64,000 bases of DNA from G963665925 sp963678925 (GTDB lineage: Bacteria; Bacillota; Clostridia; Peptostreptococcales; Acidaminobacteraceae), in NCBI GenBank assembly GCA_963678925.1, contig OY787533.1:3906001-3970000 (forward strand), given 5' to 3'. Shown one piece after another: positions 16,651 to 25,480 of this stretch. The stretch's first letter is position 1, and every line of letters starts with the position of its first letter. Made by a program: the position numbers and the translations under genes. Below the pieces are notes generated by a model, which was not told the origin of the DNA, ran no database searches, and saw only the letters and a program-made list of their open reading frames with translations.

Positions 16651-16819
16651 TTTAACATCCTCCTTTGTTCGTTGTCTCACTTATTATTATACTCTTTTAG
16701 TGGGAATTAATCATTATGAATTTACAGACTTTTGAATTTGCACATCTTTCATACAAGAGGTGTTTCCAAATACATTATTTGTGTTATCATAAATTTGTAA
16801 GTATATGGAGGTGGAGATT

Positions 16820-17290
16820 ATGTTCATTGAAATTCCAGAAAACAGACAATATGAAATCACACATTTACTGCTTGATTACAATGGAACCATAGCGCTCGAC
16901 GGTGAAATTTTCAATGATATCAAGGAGAAAATCAGATGTGTTTCAGAAATGGGGGTAAGTGTACATATTCTGACTGCGGACACGAACGGGACGGTTATTG
17001 CTGCCTGTGAGGGTCTATCTGTACAAATTGATATTTTTGAAAAGGGAAATGCAGCTGAAAAAAAGGAAGCCGTAGTTGTTGAACTGGGTGCTGAGAACTG
17101 TATGTGCATAGGCAATGGATACAATGATAGAAGGATGTTTCAGGCGTGTGCGCTTTCGATTGCAGTCTTGGGGGTAGAAGGTACATCTGTAGCCGCACTC
17201 AATCATGCTGATATCGTGTGCAGGGAAGTTATTGACGCATTTGATCTGATCCTGAAAAACAATAGATTGATTGCAACACTTAGAGACTAG
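16820..17290 (+). CDS. HAD-family phosphatase-like protein, soluble P-type ATPase-like
   Basis: Small HAD-superfamily protein of 156 residues. Motif I is LLLDYNGTIALDG (DxNGT), motif II is the Thr in HILTADT, a Lys lies in FEKGNAAEKKEAV, and motif IV is GNGYNDRRMF. There is no cap domain or membrane segment. It resembles the isolated catalytic P-domain of P-type ATPases (COG4087-type). The ATG at 16820 follows GGAGGTGG. A GNAT acetyltransferase follows 36 bp downstream and may be cotranscribed. Confidence 0.8.
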   Translation: MFIEIPENRQYEITHLLLDYNGTIALDGEIFNDIKEKIRCVSEMGVSVHILTADTNGTVIAACEGLSVQIDIFEKGNAAEKKEAVVVELGAENCMCIGNGYNDRRMFQACALSIAVLGVEGTSVAALNHADIVCREVIDAFDLILKNNRLIATLRD

Positions 17291-17326
17291 GTCGCATATG
17301 GACAAACAGAGCAGGGGACATAGATT

Positions 17327-17869
17327 ATGAAGCAAATGGAAACGGAAAGATGCATTTTGAGGGCATGGTCTGAAAAAGATGTTGATGATATGTATGCATT
17401 CGCAAAAAACGTCAAGGTTGGTCCAAGTGCAGGCTGGATGCCGCATCAAAGCCGAGAGGAAAGTTTTGAAATCATCAAGATGTTTATTGAGTCCGGCGAG
17501 GTTTATGCCATTGTTGAAAAGGCAAGCCAAAAGGTCATTGGGAGCATTGGCATTCACGAAAGATATCCGGATGAAAAAATGAAGGAACTGAAGCAGCGAG
17601 AAATCGGATTCGTTTTAAATCCTGAATTTTGGGGACAGGGCCTTATGCCAGAAGTGGTGCAGCGTGTCCTCAAACACTGCTTTGAAGATTTGATGCTTGA
17701 GCGGGTATGGGTGGGGCATTTTGATGACAATCTCAAATCCAAGCGTGTTATTGAAAAAGTAGGCTTCAAATATGCTTTCGAAAAAGCAGGTGTTGCCAAA
17801 GCTCTAGGCAATAAGCCAACCAAGACCCTGTACTACTACATGGACTTGGCGGATTCAAGTGTAAACTAA
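17327..17869 (+). CDS. GNAT-family N-acetyltransferase (RimJ/RimL type)
   Basis: Acetyl-CoA-dependent acetyltransferase, 180 residues. The family pattern is clear: METERCILRAWSEKDVDDMY at the start, VIGSIGIHERYP (strand 4), IGFVLNPEFWGQGLMPE (acetyl-CoA binding) and RVIEKVGFKYAFEK near the end. Members acetylate ribosomal protein N-termini, small molecules or antibiotics, and the substrate here is unknown. It is terminated by a strong hairpin shared with the convergent c-di-GMP gene. Confidence 0.87.
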   Translation: MKQMETERCILRAWSEKDVDDMYAFAKNVKVGPSAGWMPHQSREESFEIIKMFIESGEVYAIVEKASQKVIGSIGIHERYPDEKMKELKQREIGFVLNPEFWGQGLMPEVVQRVLKHCFEDLMLERVWVGHFDDNLKSKRVIEKVGFKYAFEKAGVAKALGNKPTKTLYYYMDLADSSVN

Positions 17870-17879
17870 AGATAAAATA

Positions 17880-17930
17880 AGGCTGTGTGCATTCTTCTTG
17901 ATTAAGAAAAAGCACACAGCCTATTTATTT
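17880..17930. terminator. Bidirectional terminator
   Basis: AGGCTGTGTGC (17880-17890) pairs perfectly with GCACACAGCCT (17912-17922), flanked by AATAA and ATTTATTT. It serves the GNAT gene (+) and the PAS-GGDEF-EAL gene (-). Confidence 0.8.
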
Positions 17931-17956
17931 GCAAATCAGCGCCGGATTCAAGCTTC

Positions 17957-19648
17957 CTAAAGCTTGAAATCTAGGGCATCCTCTTCTGAAAGGGGTTTTG
18001 AGAAATGGTAGCCCTGCAGTCGGTGAACATTCATTTTTTGTGCGACTTCAACCATGGAATCATCCTCAATACCTTCGGAAACAACGGAGACATTATGATC
18101 GCAGCAGAGCTGTACAACAGATTTGATAAAGCCCTTTATCAGAGATTTTTCCATAACGGACCGCATAATCTCGCGATCGATTTTAACCTCTGAAATAGGG
18201 GTGTAGATCATGCTGTTAAGTGATGCATAACCAGTGCCAAAGTCATCCAGAGAAATGTTCATGCCATATTCTCGAAGCTGAGTTAGGTTCTTAAGAATAA
18301 GGGAAGAACTCTTGTCGATCATCGTCGATTCTGTAATTTCAACGGTAATCAGGCTCGGATCAAGTCCGTACTTTTCTATGGTCTGGATGATTTTCTTCGG
18401 GTAGTCCATAGTGACGAGCTCCATTGCCGAGGTGTTCACAGAAATAGCAGCACGCGCATGGTTTTTTTCATTATATGCCTTGATGAACTGGCAGGCTTTT
18501 TCAAATACATAAATGCCAAGCTCACGAATACTGCCGTTTTGTTCTGCGACAGGTATGAATGCGTCTGGAAAAATGGTCCCCCATTCGTGGGTCTTCCATC
18601 TTACAAGTGCTTCAAAGCCTGCCAGGTTATTTGACTGGGCGTCGAAAATGGGCTGGTAGACATTGAAAATCTCATCGCGTTTTATTGCCCCAGACAATCG
18701 GCTTTCTATGAAAAGGTGTTTGAATACGTGGTTTTGTGTCTCAGAGCTGTAAAATGAAATATTGCTGTCGGCATTGCGTTTTGAATCTTCAATGGTGAGA
18801 TAGGCCCTGTTTAGAATCTCATCTGCAGTGGTCACCTTGTTTTCGAGAGGGTAACTTATAGCGGCTGTATGAAAATCCACATCGATGCCAACATTGTGCA
18901 AATTGCGCATTTTATAAATCTGCTCTTTAATCGTACGTACACTTTCACGAACTTCCTCATTGTGTGTCTTTCCCTGTACCAGAAGGGCAAATTTACTGGT
19001 TGAAATTCTAAACGGAATATATTTGGCGTCGAGCTGATCCATTGCAGCGTTCACTGTATCTCTGACAATTTGATTTGTCTTCTCATAGCCATAAAGTGAA
19101 AACAGATGGCGGATTAGATAAAAGCTCATAAGAATCAGCGTAGCAGGTCGTTTCTCATCCAAATCCATTTGAATCATATTTTGCAGCTTTTGTCGGTTGT
19201 AAATACCGCTGATTGGTTCTATATAGGCAAGGTCGTAGAGTTTTTCATTGTAATTCTTCAGAAAGGTTATGTCTGTGTGTGAGCCAATCATGCAAGTCAT
19301 ATTGCCGTTCTCATCGTAGTCAGCAACGCCGAAGGCTTCGATCCATCGCGGGTTTCCGAACTTATCAATCACTTTATATTCGGATTTGAAGGATTCCTCT
19401 CTGCTTGAAGTATGCTGAGTGTATCCGTTTCTGAACTTGTCTTTGAATTCCTCGTCAATAATCTCAATCCAGTCATCCAGGGTAGAATTGGTTTGAGGAA
19501 TGTCAAAAATCTTATAAAAATTTTCATTATAGAATATGACATCGCCCTCAGGCGTCATCTCCCAAAGACCAACCTTCGAAATATCAAAAAGCTCTATGAA
19601 TCTTCCGAATTTGCTGGTGACCTCAGACATGCTTTTCAGTGTTCTCAT
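17957..19648 (-). CDS. PAS-GGDEF-EAL protein, predicted c-di-GMP phosphodiesterase
   Basis: Cytosolic signalling protein of 563 residues with PAS, GGDEF and EAL domains in order. PAS/PAC covers roughly 15-135 (SKVGLWEMTPEGDVIFYNEN; EESFKSEYKVIDKFGNPRW). The GGDEF domain is degenerate, with STSKF where GGDEF should be, so it should not make c-di-GMP. The EAL domain keeps the catalytic residues (FEALVRW, SVNTSAMEL, VEITES, DDFGTGYASL, EVKIDREI, SEGIED, LQGYHFSKP) and should hydrolyse c-di-GMP. I chose the ATG at 19648, preceded by GTGAGG; the ORF extends to 19714 without a good site. No transmembrane segment is present. Confidence 0.9.
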   Translation of the reverse strand: MRTLKSMSEVTSKFGRFIELFDISKVGLWEMTPEGDVIFYNENFYKIFDIPQTNSTLDDWIEIIDEEFKDKFRNGYTQHTSSREESFKSEYKVIDKFGNPRWIEAFGVADYDENGNMTCMIGSHTDITFLKNYNEKLYDLAYIEPISGIYNRQKLQNMIQMDLDEKRPATLILMSFYLIRHLFSLYGYEKTNQIVRDTVNAAMDQLDAKYIPFRISTSKFALLVQGKTHNEEVRESVRTIKEQIYKMRNLHNVGIDVDFHTAAISYPLENKVTTADEILNRAYLTIEDSKRNADSNISFYSSETQNHVFKHLFIESRLSGAIKRDEIFNVYQPIFDAQSNNLAGFEALVRWKTHEWGTIFPDAFIPVAEQNGSIRELGIYVFEKACQFIKAYNEKNHARAAISVNTSAMELVTMDYPKKIIQTIEKYGLDPSLITVEITESTMIDKSSSLILKNLTQLREYGMNISLDDFGTGYASLNSMIYTPISEVKIDREIMRSVMEKSLIKGFIKSVVQLCCDHNVSVVSEGIEDDSMVEVAQKMNVHRLQGYHFSKPLSEEDALDFKL

Positions 19649-19792
19649 ACGCGCCTCACATTTAAATTGAAATGACATTAATGAATGCCAATACATCAGT
19701 ACCCATTGTATCACAAGACCAAGATGTTTAAATAGTGACTAAAGGCCCTAAAAAGCACCCACTTTTCGGGATAAATCTACTTTCCGGTAAGG

Positions 19793-19911
19793 ACAAAGAA
19801 ATGCACGTTTGAAAGAACTAAGCCCTATTTGTGTGCGAACAAGAATAGGGCTTAGTTCTTTCAAACGTATATGGCGCGTCAAGCGACATGGGCAATCGAA
19901 GATTGCCCTGT
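19793..19911 (-). repeat. Composite repeat C: two hairpins joined by conserved linkers
   Basis: Read on the minus strand: hairpin 1 (GGGCAATC/GATTGCCC, 19890-19908), the linker ATGTCGCTTGACGCGCC then ATATAC (19867-19889), hairpin 2 with a perfect 24-bp stem (arms 19806-19829 and 19844-19867, 14-nt loop), then the tail GTGCATTTCTTTGT (19793-19806). It shares linkers with copies A and B near 4.5 kb but has a different hairpin 2 stem. Confidence 0.7.
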
Positions 19912-19980
19912 TCTTCTTTAAACATGATACAAACCCAGAAGATTGCCCTGTTCTTTTCTAAACATGACATAAACCCAGAG
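19901..19980 (+). repeat. 40-bp imperfect tandem duplication
   Basis: Two adjacent 40-bp units (19901-19940 and 19941-19980) both begin GATTGCCCTGTTCTT and end with AAACCCAGA plus one base. They differ at a few positions only. The first unit supplies one arm of hairpin 1 of repeat C, so the duplication seems to have arisen from that repeat. Confidence 0.8.
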
Positions 19981-20010
19981 GAATGGACATGGGTAAGGTC
20001 CATTCACGCC

Positions 20011-20448
20011 TTACTTGTCCTGCTGCATGACAAGGACAGGAATTTCGGAATGATGCACAACGCGATTTGTCACGCTGCCCATCAGGAATCTTTTGGCAGC
20101 GCCCAGGCCATGTGTGCACATGATAATCAAATCAGCCTTCTCCTGAATGGCAACATCAATAATGGTACTTGAAGGCTCACCTGTAAGCACATCGATTTTC
20201 AGGTGCGTGTCAGGAATGTCGAGCTTTTCGCTGGCATTTTTCAAAATTTCTGCGGAGCGCTCAGCACCGTCAAGCTGTATGACCATTCCCGCAGTCGGAT
20301 AAGACACATAGTTTTGAATTACAGATAAGTCATCTACGTGGAGCAGAATCACAACTGAATTATATCGCTCGTAAAAATCCTGAGCAGCCTTAAACACAGA
20401 ACTGCATGTATCGGACCCGTCGACTGGAACAAGAATTTTTTCAAACAT
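20011..20448 (-). CDS. Universal stress protein, UspA family
   Basis: Single-domain Usp of 145 residues. It starts MFEKILVPVDGSDTCSS, the family's first strand and ATP-contacting Asp, and ends with THGLGAAKRFLMGSVTNRVV, close to the ATP-binding pattern GxxG-x9-GS. It is therefore probably an ATP-binding Usp. AAGGAGG precedes the ATG. It stands alone between a repeat region and a divergent MCP gene, so the stress it responds to cannot be deduced. Confidence 0.9.
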   Translation of the reverse strand: MFEKILVPVDGSDTCSSVFKAAQDFYERYNSVVILLHVDDLSVIQNYVSYPTAGMVIQLDGAERSAEILKNASEKLDIPDTHLKIDVLTGEPSSTIIDVAIQEKADLIIMCTHGLGAAKRFLMGSVTNRVVHHSEIPVLVMQQDK

Positions 20449-20599
20449 TTAACAACACCTCCTTATAATATCTATACCCAATGTCCCGCCTATTAGCATG
20501 AATATTGGTAAAATCTATCAAGTGTTATGGGAATCTTGCCATCATTTTAGGGCGTATTGATACAATCTATCAGAAAATTCACAAAAAAGTGTGTTTTTT

Positions 20600-20616
20600 C
20601 TGGCATGAAAATTGCG
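20600..20616 (+). promoter_or_regulatory. Predicted sigma-54 promoter upstream of the MCP-PhnD gene
   Basis: CTGGCATGAAAATTGCG has the -24 GG and -12 GC with the required ten-base spacing (consensus TGGCAC-N5-TTGC). It lies about 43 bp before the ATG, suitable for transcription by RpoN with an activator. Confidence 0.7.
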
Positions 20617-20658
20617 CTAATTAGTAGTATCCAGAGGGATAACAGGAGGGGGAGCAAA

Positions 20659-22440
20659 ATGCTATTTATTGGAGGTTTGATCACAGGTATTATTATTCAG
20701 TATTTTTTATCCACAAAGTTTATTAAAAAAGATTCAGAAATGCCCAAAACTGTGTCGGTGAGCCCGGTGAAAAAAGCACCAGAAACCGGACACGGCAATA
20801 AGCTTTTAGACTTGCAGAGTGAATTTGAGCTGAGACTGAATCAAATCAGATGGCTGTCTGCTGAAAACAACACCATATTTCAGGAGATGTCGTCAAAGCT
20901 TGAAGAGGTCTTGAAAAATGGGGAAGACAACATTGCAAGTATTGAAGAAACCAATGCGGCAGTCAATGAAATGGCAGAACTCAGTGACAGACTGAATACC
21001 TTCGCAGAGAAGCTGAGTGATGCTTCTGATGAATGGAAAAAGCAATTTGAAATGAACAAGACATCCATTTTGTCCATTTCAGAATCCATGAGCTCTGCAA
21101 AACGAGAGAACGATCTGGCAAATGTGCGTAACTCGGATCTTCAAAAATCAAGTGGGGAAATTAAAAACATACTTAAGTATATTAGAGATATATCAAGCCA
21201 GACCAATTTGCTCGCCCTAAATGCGTCTATTGAAGCTGCACGTGCAGGGGATGCTGGAAGAGGATTCGCAGTCGTAGCGGGTGAAATCAAGAAGCTATCC
21301 GACCAGACCGATACGGCGATTGATGAAATTGAAAAAATGATTCAGCATTTGAATAAGAGTCTGAGTGAACTGGATGAGAGTCTGAAAGATTCATCGTCAG
21401 AGTTTAAACAGGTGGATACGCAGGTGGAAAACGCAACTATGGCATTCACACATATGGAAAACTCATTTGGTGCAATTCAAGATACGGTTGGAGAACTGGC
21501 TATTCAGGCTGCAACACAGAAGGGCATATCTTCAGAAATCAATCTGGCAGTTGAAGCCATTTCTGAGTCTGTCATGGGCACACATGCCTATACCATTGAA
21601 ACCAAGTCGGCAAATACACTGGTACAGGAAAAGTTTTCAGAAATCGAGCTCGAAAACAATGTCCTTCGGGATATGTGCGTCGATTTCTCAATGAGTCTGG
21701 AAAGCTACAAGGACCACAACGATATTTATATAGGAATAAATCCTTTTACTTCCCCAATGCGCATCAAGTCGCTTTATGAGCCCATACTCAAACAGGTGTT
21801 CAGCACCATTGGGAAAAATGTTCGTATTATTGTGCCTGAATCCTATGACGCCATTTACAAGCTTCTCAATGAAAATGCCATTGATTGTGCGTGGCTCTCG
21901 CCACTGGCATATGTGACTGCAAAATCCAAATGTCAGATTGAACCGATTGTTTCGCCACAGGTCAATGGTGCCGCCAATTATAGGGGTCTTATAATCAGTA
22001 AGGATCTGCAGCGTATCAGTCAATTGAAGCGTGCGCGTTTTGGTTTTGTCGATGAGCGAAGCGCATCCGGCTATCTTTACGCAAAAACCTTCCTTGAGGA
22101 GTCAGGTCTCTATGACCAGCTAGGAGAAATTCGGTTCTTAGGAAGCCATGACAAGGTAATCGAAGCTGTACTCAATGGGGATATTGATGCAGGTGCAACC
22201 TATAATGAGGCACTGGAGGGCTCCGGCAAAGAGGCGGCCGTTCAGATTTTACACCAGACAGATGATATTCCTAAGGATGCCATTGTCGTAAATGAAAAGT
22301 CCAAGTATTTGACCCGAGAGGCCTTAAGTGAAGCTTTTGCAGGCTATAGGGGAATAAACAAGGCAAATATCACTGGTTTTGAACAGATAGAAGACAACAC
22401 GTATATGGTTGTTCGTGCCCTTGAAGAAAAAATTGGATAA
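20659..22440 (+). CDS. Methyl-accepting chemotaxis-type protein fused to a PhnD-like ligand-binding domain
   Basis: Protein of 593 residues with an unusual order. A single N-terminal membrane segment (residues 1-20) leads directly into a cytoplasmic MCP signalling domain, whose tip carries the conserved DISSQTNLLALNASIEAARA. After about residue 370 comes a domain like phosphate/phosphonate periplasmic-binding proteins (PhnD type): YIGINPFTSPMRIKSLYEPI, ENAIDCAWLSPLAY and FVDERSASGYLYAKTFLEES. Because there is one membrane segment before the signalling domain, the ligand domain is predicted to be cytoplasmic. The ATG at 20659 follows GGAGGGGG; upstream in-frame starts lack sites. A sigma-54 promoter precedes it. 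The ligand is unknown. Confidence 0.87.
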   Translation: MLFIGGLITGIIIQYFLSTKFIKKDSEMPKTVSVSPVKKAPETGHGNKLLDLQSEFELRLNQIRWLSAENNTIFQEMSSKLEEVLKNGEDNIASIEETNAAVNEMAELSDRLNTFAEKLSDASDEWKKQFEMNKTSILSISESMSSAKRENDLANVRNSDLQKSSGEIKNILKYIRDISSQTNLLALNASIEAARAGDAGRGFAVVAGEIKKLSDQTDTAIDEIEKMIQHLNKSLSELDESLKDSSSEFKQVDTQVENATMAFTHMENSFGAIQDTVGELAIQAATQKGISSEINLAVEAISESVMGTHAYTIETKSANTLVQEKFSEIELENNVLRDMCVDFSMSLESYKDHNDIYIGINPFTSPMRIKSLYEPILKQVFSTIGKNVRIIVPESYDAIYKLLNENAIDCAWLSPLAYVTAKSKCQIEPIVSPQVNGAANYRGLIISKDLQRISQLKRARFGFVDERSASGYLYAKTFLEESGLYDQLGEIRFLGSHDKVIEAVLNGDIDAGATYNEALEGSGKEAAVQILHQTDDIPKDAIVVNEKSKYLTREALSEAFAGYRGINKANITGFEQIEDNTYMVVRALEEKIG

Positions 22441-22453
22441 GCGATAGAAATCG

Positions 22454-22492
22454 GAATGCAACATTAAAAATATTTTAATGTTGCATTCTTAT
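22454..22492 (+). terminator. Terminator downstream of the MCP-PhnD gene
   Basis: GAATGCAACATTAAAA pairs with TTTTAATGTTGCATTC across a few bases and is followed by TTATT. It forms a near-perfect AT-rich hairpin. Confidence 0.75.
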
Positions 22493-22587
22493 TACAAAAA
22501 TACGACTTGGGTTGACCCTTTCTATGTACAGATTTATGATTGTTTTGTTACATATAAATTTGACACCTATCAGAAAGGAGGACACCG

Positions 22588-24339
22588 ATGGATTTTAAGA
22601 AAATAAAAAGATTTACCAAGTATTACAGACCTCATAAGAAATTACTAACCCTCGATCTGATGTGCGCCTTCGCGCTATCAGGACTGGATCTTATTCTACC
22701 TGTACTTTCAAAAATCATGGTCAATGATGTCATAGCGGCAAAGGACCACCAGCGTGTGCTTCAAATTGGCCTTGCACTTGTTGCAGTGTATCTGCTTCAA
22801 GCAGGATTCGGCTATTTTGTGAACTACTGGGGCCATGTCATGGGCTCGAGAATTGAATATGACTTGAGAAAGGATATCTTTGGCCACATTCAGACCCTGC
22901 CGCATACATTTTTTGACAAGAATCAGACAGGTCAAATCATGTCGCGCATTGTCAATGACCTGGAGCGGATTTCCGAGTTTGCTCATCATGGACCAGAAGA
23001 TCTCTTTATTTCAGGCGTCATGTTCCTTGGCGCAGTGGGTATTATGCTGACCTATGAATGGCGTCTGGCACTGGTTGTCGTAGTCTTCATACCGCTGATG
23101 CTCCTGTTCGCCATTAAGAAACGGCTCAATATGACCACTGCCTTTGCAGAACTCAGAAAACGGGTTGCAGAAATCAATGGCAATCTGGAAAACAGTCTCG
23201 CAGGCATCCGTGTTGTGAAAGCATTTGCCAATGAGTATTTTGAGAAAAAGAAGTTTGATGAGGGAAACATGAATTATCGTGACAGCATGCGTGAGGCTTT
23301 TAAAGCAATTGCAGAGTTTGTCACAGGTATAAACTTCATGATTGGACTGCTGAATACAGCCGTATTGACCTATGGTGGCTGGCTGGTAATTCAGGGTGCT
23401 ATGGATGTCGGTTCCCTGCTTGCATTTCTACTGCTTGTGAACTTTTTCATGAACCCGGTCAGACGTCTTGTTACATTTGTAGAGGAGTACCAGAGAAGCA
23501 TGACAGGCTTTGAACGGTTCCTAGAAATCATGGACACCACTTCTGACATAAAAAACGCGCCGGATGCAGCGACGCTTGATACAGTAAAAGGCAACATCCT
23601 GCTTGAAAACGTGACCTTCAAATATGAAAATGATGATACCAAGGTCCTTCACGATTTAACACTAGAAGTCGATGCCGGCAAGACCCTGGCTCTGGTAGGC
23701 CCGTCTGGCGGTGGAAAGACAACCCTCATTCATCTGATTCCAAGATTTTATGACGTAACTCAGGGCGCGATGAAAATAGATGGGCATGATGTGCGTGACA
23801 TTGATCTGGGATCCCTTAGAAGACATGTTGGTATTGTTCAGCAACAGGTATTTCTCTTTACAGGGACCATCCGTGACAATATCGCTTATGGAAAAATTGG
23901 TGCGTCAAATGCTGAAATCGAAGAAGCCGCGCGAAAGGCACGCATACATGACTTTATCATGTCACTGCCTGAAGGGTATGACTCGGCGGTGGGCGAGAAG
24001 GGCGTCATGCTTTCTGGCGGCCAAAAGCAGCGTATATCCATTGCGCGCGTTTTCCTGAAGAACCCATCCATTCTAATTCTAGATGAGGCGACATCCGCAC
24101 TGGACAATGAAACAGAAATCCAGATTCAAGCCGCTCTCGATGAGTTATCTAAGAACAGGACAACCATTGTAATTGCCCACAGATTGTCGACGATAAGAGG
24201 CGCAGATGAAATTGTCGTCCTGACAGATAAGGGGGTTGAAGAGCAGGGCGACCACGAAACGCTTCTGAAAAATGGGAAACTCTATTCAAAGCTCTACAAT
24301 GCTCAGTTTAAAGGGTTTATTCCAGATCTTCCGGCTTAA
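22588..24339 (+). CDS. ABC exporter, fused membrane and ATPase domains (MsbA/LmrA-like)
   Basis: Half-transporter of 583 residues that should dimerise. Residues 1 to about 320 hold six membrane helices. The ATPase domain has Walker A GPSGGGKTT, the Q-loop (GIVQQQVFLF), signature LSGGQKQRISIAR, Walker B ILILDEATSALD and the switch His in IVIAHRLSTI. All catalytic residues are present. AAAGGAGG precedes the ATG. It is a single gene flanked by terminators, and the exported substrate (lipid, drug or peptide) cannot be deduced. Confidence 0.93.
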   Translation: MDFKKIKRFTKYYRPHKKLLTLDLMCAFALSGLDLILPVLSKIMVNDVIAAKDHQRVLQIGLALVAVYLLQAGFGYFVNYWGHVMGSRIEYDLRKDIFGHIQTLPHTFFDKNQTGQIMSRIVNDLERISEFAHHGPEDLFISGVMFLGAVGIMLTYEWRLALVVVVFIPLMLLFAIKKRLNMTTAFAELRKRVAEINGNLENSLAGIRVVKAFANEYFEKKKFDEGNMNYRDSMREAFKAIAEFVTGINFMIGLLNTAVLTYGGWLVIQGAMDVGSLLAFLLLVNFFMNPVRRLVTFVEEYQRSMTGFERFLEIMDTTSDIKNAPDAATLDTVKGNILLENVTFKYENDDTKVLHDLTLEVDAGKTLALVGPSGGGKTTLIHLIPRFYDVTQGAMKIDGHDVRDIDLGSLRRHVGIVQQQVFLFTGTIRDNIAYGKIGASNAEIEEAARKARIHDFIMSLPEGYDSAVGEKGVMLSGGQKQRISIARVFLKNPSILILDEATSALDNETEIQIQAALDELSKNRTTIVIAHRLSTIRGADEIVVLTDKGVEEQGDHETLLKNGKLYSKLYNAQFKGFIPDLPA

Positions 24340-24431
24340 TTATTGAAAAGAAAGCATGCTTCTCCACCTGCTGTAAAAGTGTGGCGCTTCTAAAACATAG
24401 TGCGGTACTTCTAAAAACATATGGAATAAAT

Positions 24432-24476
24432 AAAGGAACTGCCGATGGAAATTGTCATCAGCCGTTCCTTTTTTTT
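24432..24476 (+). terminator. Terminator downstream of the ABC exporter
   Basis: AAGGAAC...CGATG pairs with CATC...CGTTCCTT around a short loop and is followed by eight or more T. Confidence 0.75.
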
Positions 24477-24522
24477 AAAAATATTGAAATCCATAAGCAT
24501 TCAGTGACCTTATAGGTGCTGG

Positions 24523-25209
24523 TTAACGCCACTTTTCATAAATCAGGTCAAAAAGCGTCTGATTGATTGCATAAGCCTTTTCGCCATCCTTGATTTTCAA
24601 CTGATGGAGCAAGCTGGTAAAGAGCTGAAGAAAGGTATGGTATGTCGAGTCCTGGTAGGCGATTTCGTTTGAAACCGCATGAATTGCGCAGTGTATGGAG
24701 TTGAAGAACATACGAAAGAGTGGATTGACACTGGCATCTGCGAGTGCGGTGTAAAGGGCCATGACTGCTTTAGCCTTTTGATTTCTTTCCTCAAGAGATA
24801 CGGCAGAGGAAAGTACCTCTTTGACGCTTTCAAGCCGTGCATCATATTCATTATGAATGATATCTGCAATGATGAGATCAGTTTGTCCCTTAAAGAGGTC
24901 AAGAATCGCTTTTCTATAGGAATGGGAGAGTTCATTTCCATAGCATTTGACCAGACTGCTTATGACATCAGCAGTTCCGGTTTGCTTAAAGTCTTCGACA
25001 ATTGTCCCCTTTCGAGGCAATATCCTAACCAGGCCGCGGTCCTGAAGCCGTGTGAGTACATTGTGAATTACCGGTCGGCTCAGATTGAGTTCCTCAGACA
25101 GCTGGCGTTCAGATGGCAATGAATCTCCGGCTTTTAACTGGCCTGTAATGATTCTTGCCTCAAGTTCCTCCAGTAAAATATTCTCCTGCTGTTTTGATAT
25201 GTTTGTCAT
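24523..25209 (-). CDS. GntR-family (FadR-like) transcriptional regulator
   Basis: Repressor of 228 residues. The N-terminal winged helix reads LEARIITGQLKAGDSLPSER then LSRPVIHNVLTRLQDRGLV, the GntR signature. The C-terminal half is all-helical, like FadR-type ligand domains. The ATG at 25209 follows AGGAGG with seven-base spacing. It is divergent from iadA. The shared intergenic region and the transporter promoter both carry AATGGT/ACCATT elements of the kind FadR/GntR proteins bind. It probably controls the isoaspartyl-dipeptide module and itself. Confidence 0.88.
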   Translation of the reverse strand: MTNISKQQENILLEELEARIITGQLKAGDSLPSERQLSEELNLSRPVIHNVLTRLQDRGLVRILPRKGTIVEDFKQTGTADVISSLVKCYGNELSHSYRKAILDLFKGQTDLIIADIIHNEYDARLESVKEVLSSAVSLEERNQKAKAVMALYTALADASVNPLFRMFFNSIHCAIHAVSNEIAYQDSTYHTFLQLFTSLLHQLKIKDGEKAYAINQTLFDLIYEKWR

Positions 25210-25303
25210 TGTCATCCCTCCTGGTATAACCAGCATATATTTACCCGAAAAGTATCCATTAAAGCAGTTAGATCGCAAATTAGGGTCTTTGAAAATGGTG
25301 GAC

Positions 25304-25350
25304 TAATGGTTAAAATGGTAGTAAGAAAGTAACCATTAAATAAACCATTA
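25304..25350. promoter_or_regulatory. Candidate GntR operators between gntR and iadA
   Basis: TAATGGT (25304-25310), TAACCATTA (25330-25338) and AAACCATTA (25342-25350) are half or full matches to a TAATGGT-N-ACCATTA pattern. Clearer copies lie at 28817-28852, ahead of the transporter. Confidence 0.55.
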
Positions 25351-25406
25351 AAATGAATTGATTCTTTAAACCCTGTATTTAAGCGGTGTTTAGGCTTTAT
25401 AGAAAA

Positions 25407-25424
25407 GTGGCATGTTTCCTGCAA
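25407..25424 (+). promoter_or_regulatory. Predicted sigma-54 promoter of iadA
   Basis: GTGGCATGTTTCCTGCA has -24 GG and -12 GC with ten-base spacing. It lies about 57 bp before the iadA ATG. A sigma-54 activator is encoded directly after iadA. Confidence 0.7.
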
Positions 25425-25480
25425 TATAGTAGACTGGAGATTTCCGAATATACCAAACTGAAGATAAATAGGGGGATATT

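Larger units (their letters stand above)
19649..20010. other. Intergenic region with composite repeat C and tandem repeats
   Basis: There is no gene in this stretch. It holds the promoter side of the EAL gene, the composite hairpin repeat C (19793-19911) and a 40-bp tandem duplication (19901-19980), which are listed separately. Confidence 0.6.

Noticed and set aside
17015..17557. 180-residue minus-strand ORF across the HAD and GNAT genes
   Set aside because: Antisense shadow of two well-supported genes, with Cys- and His-rich, non-protein-like composition.
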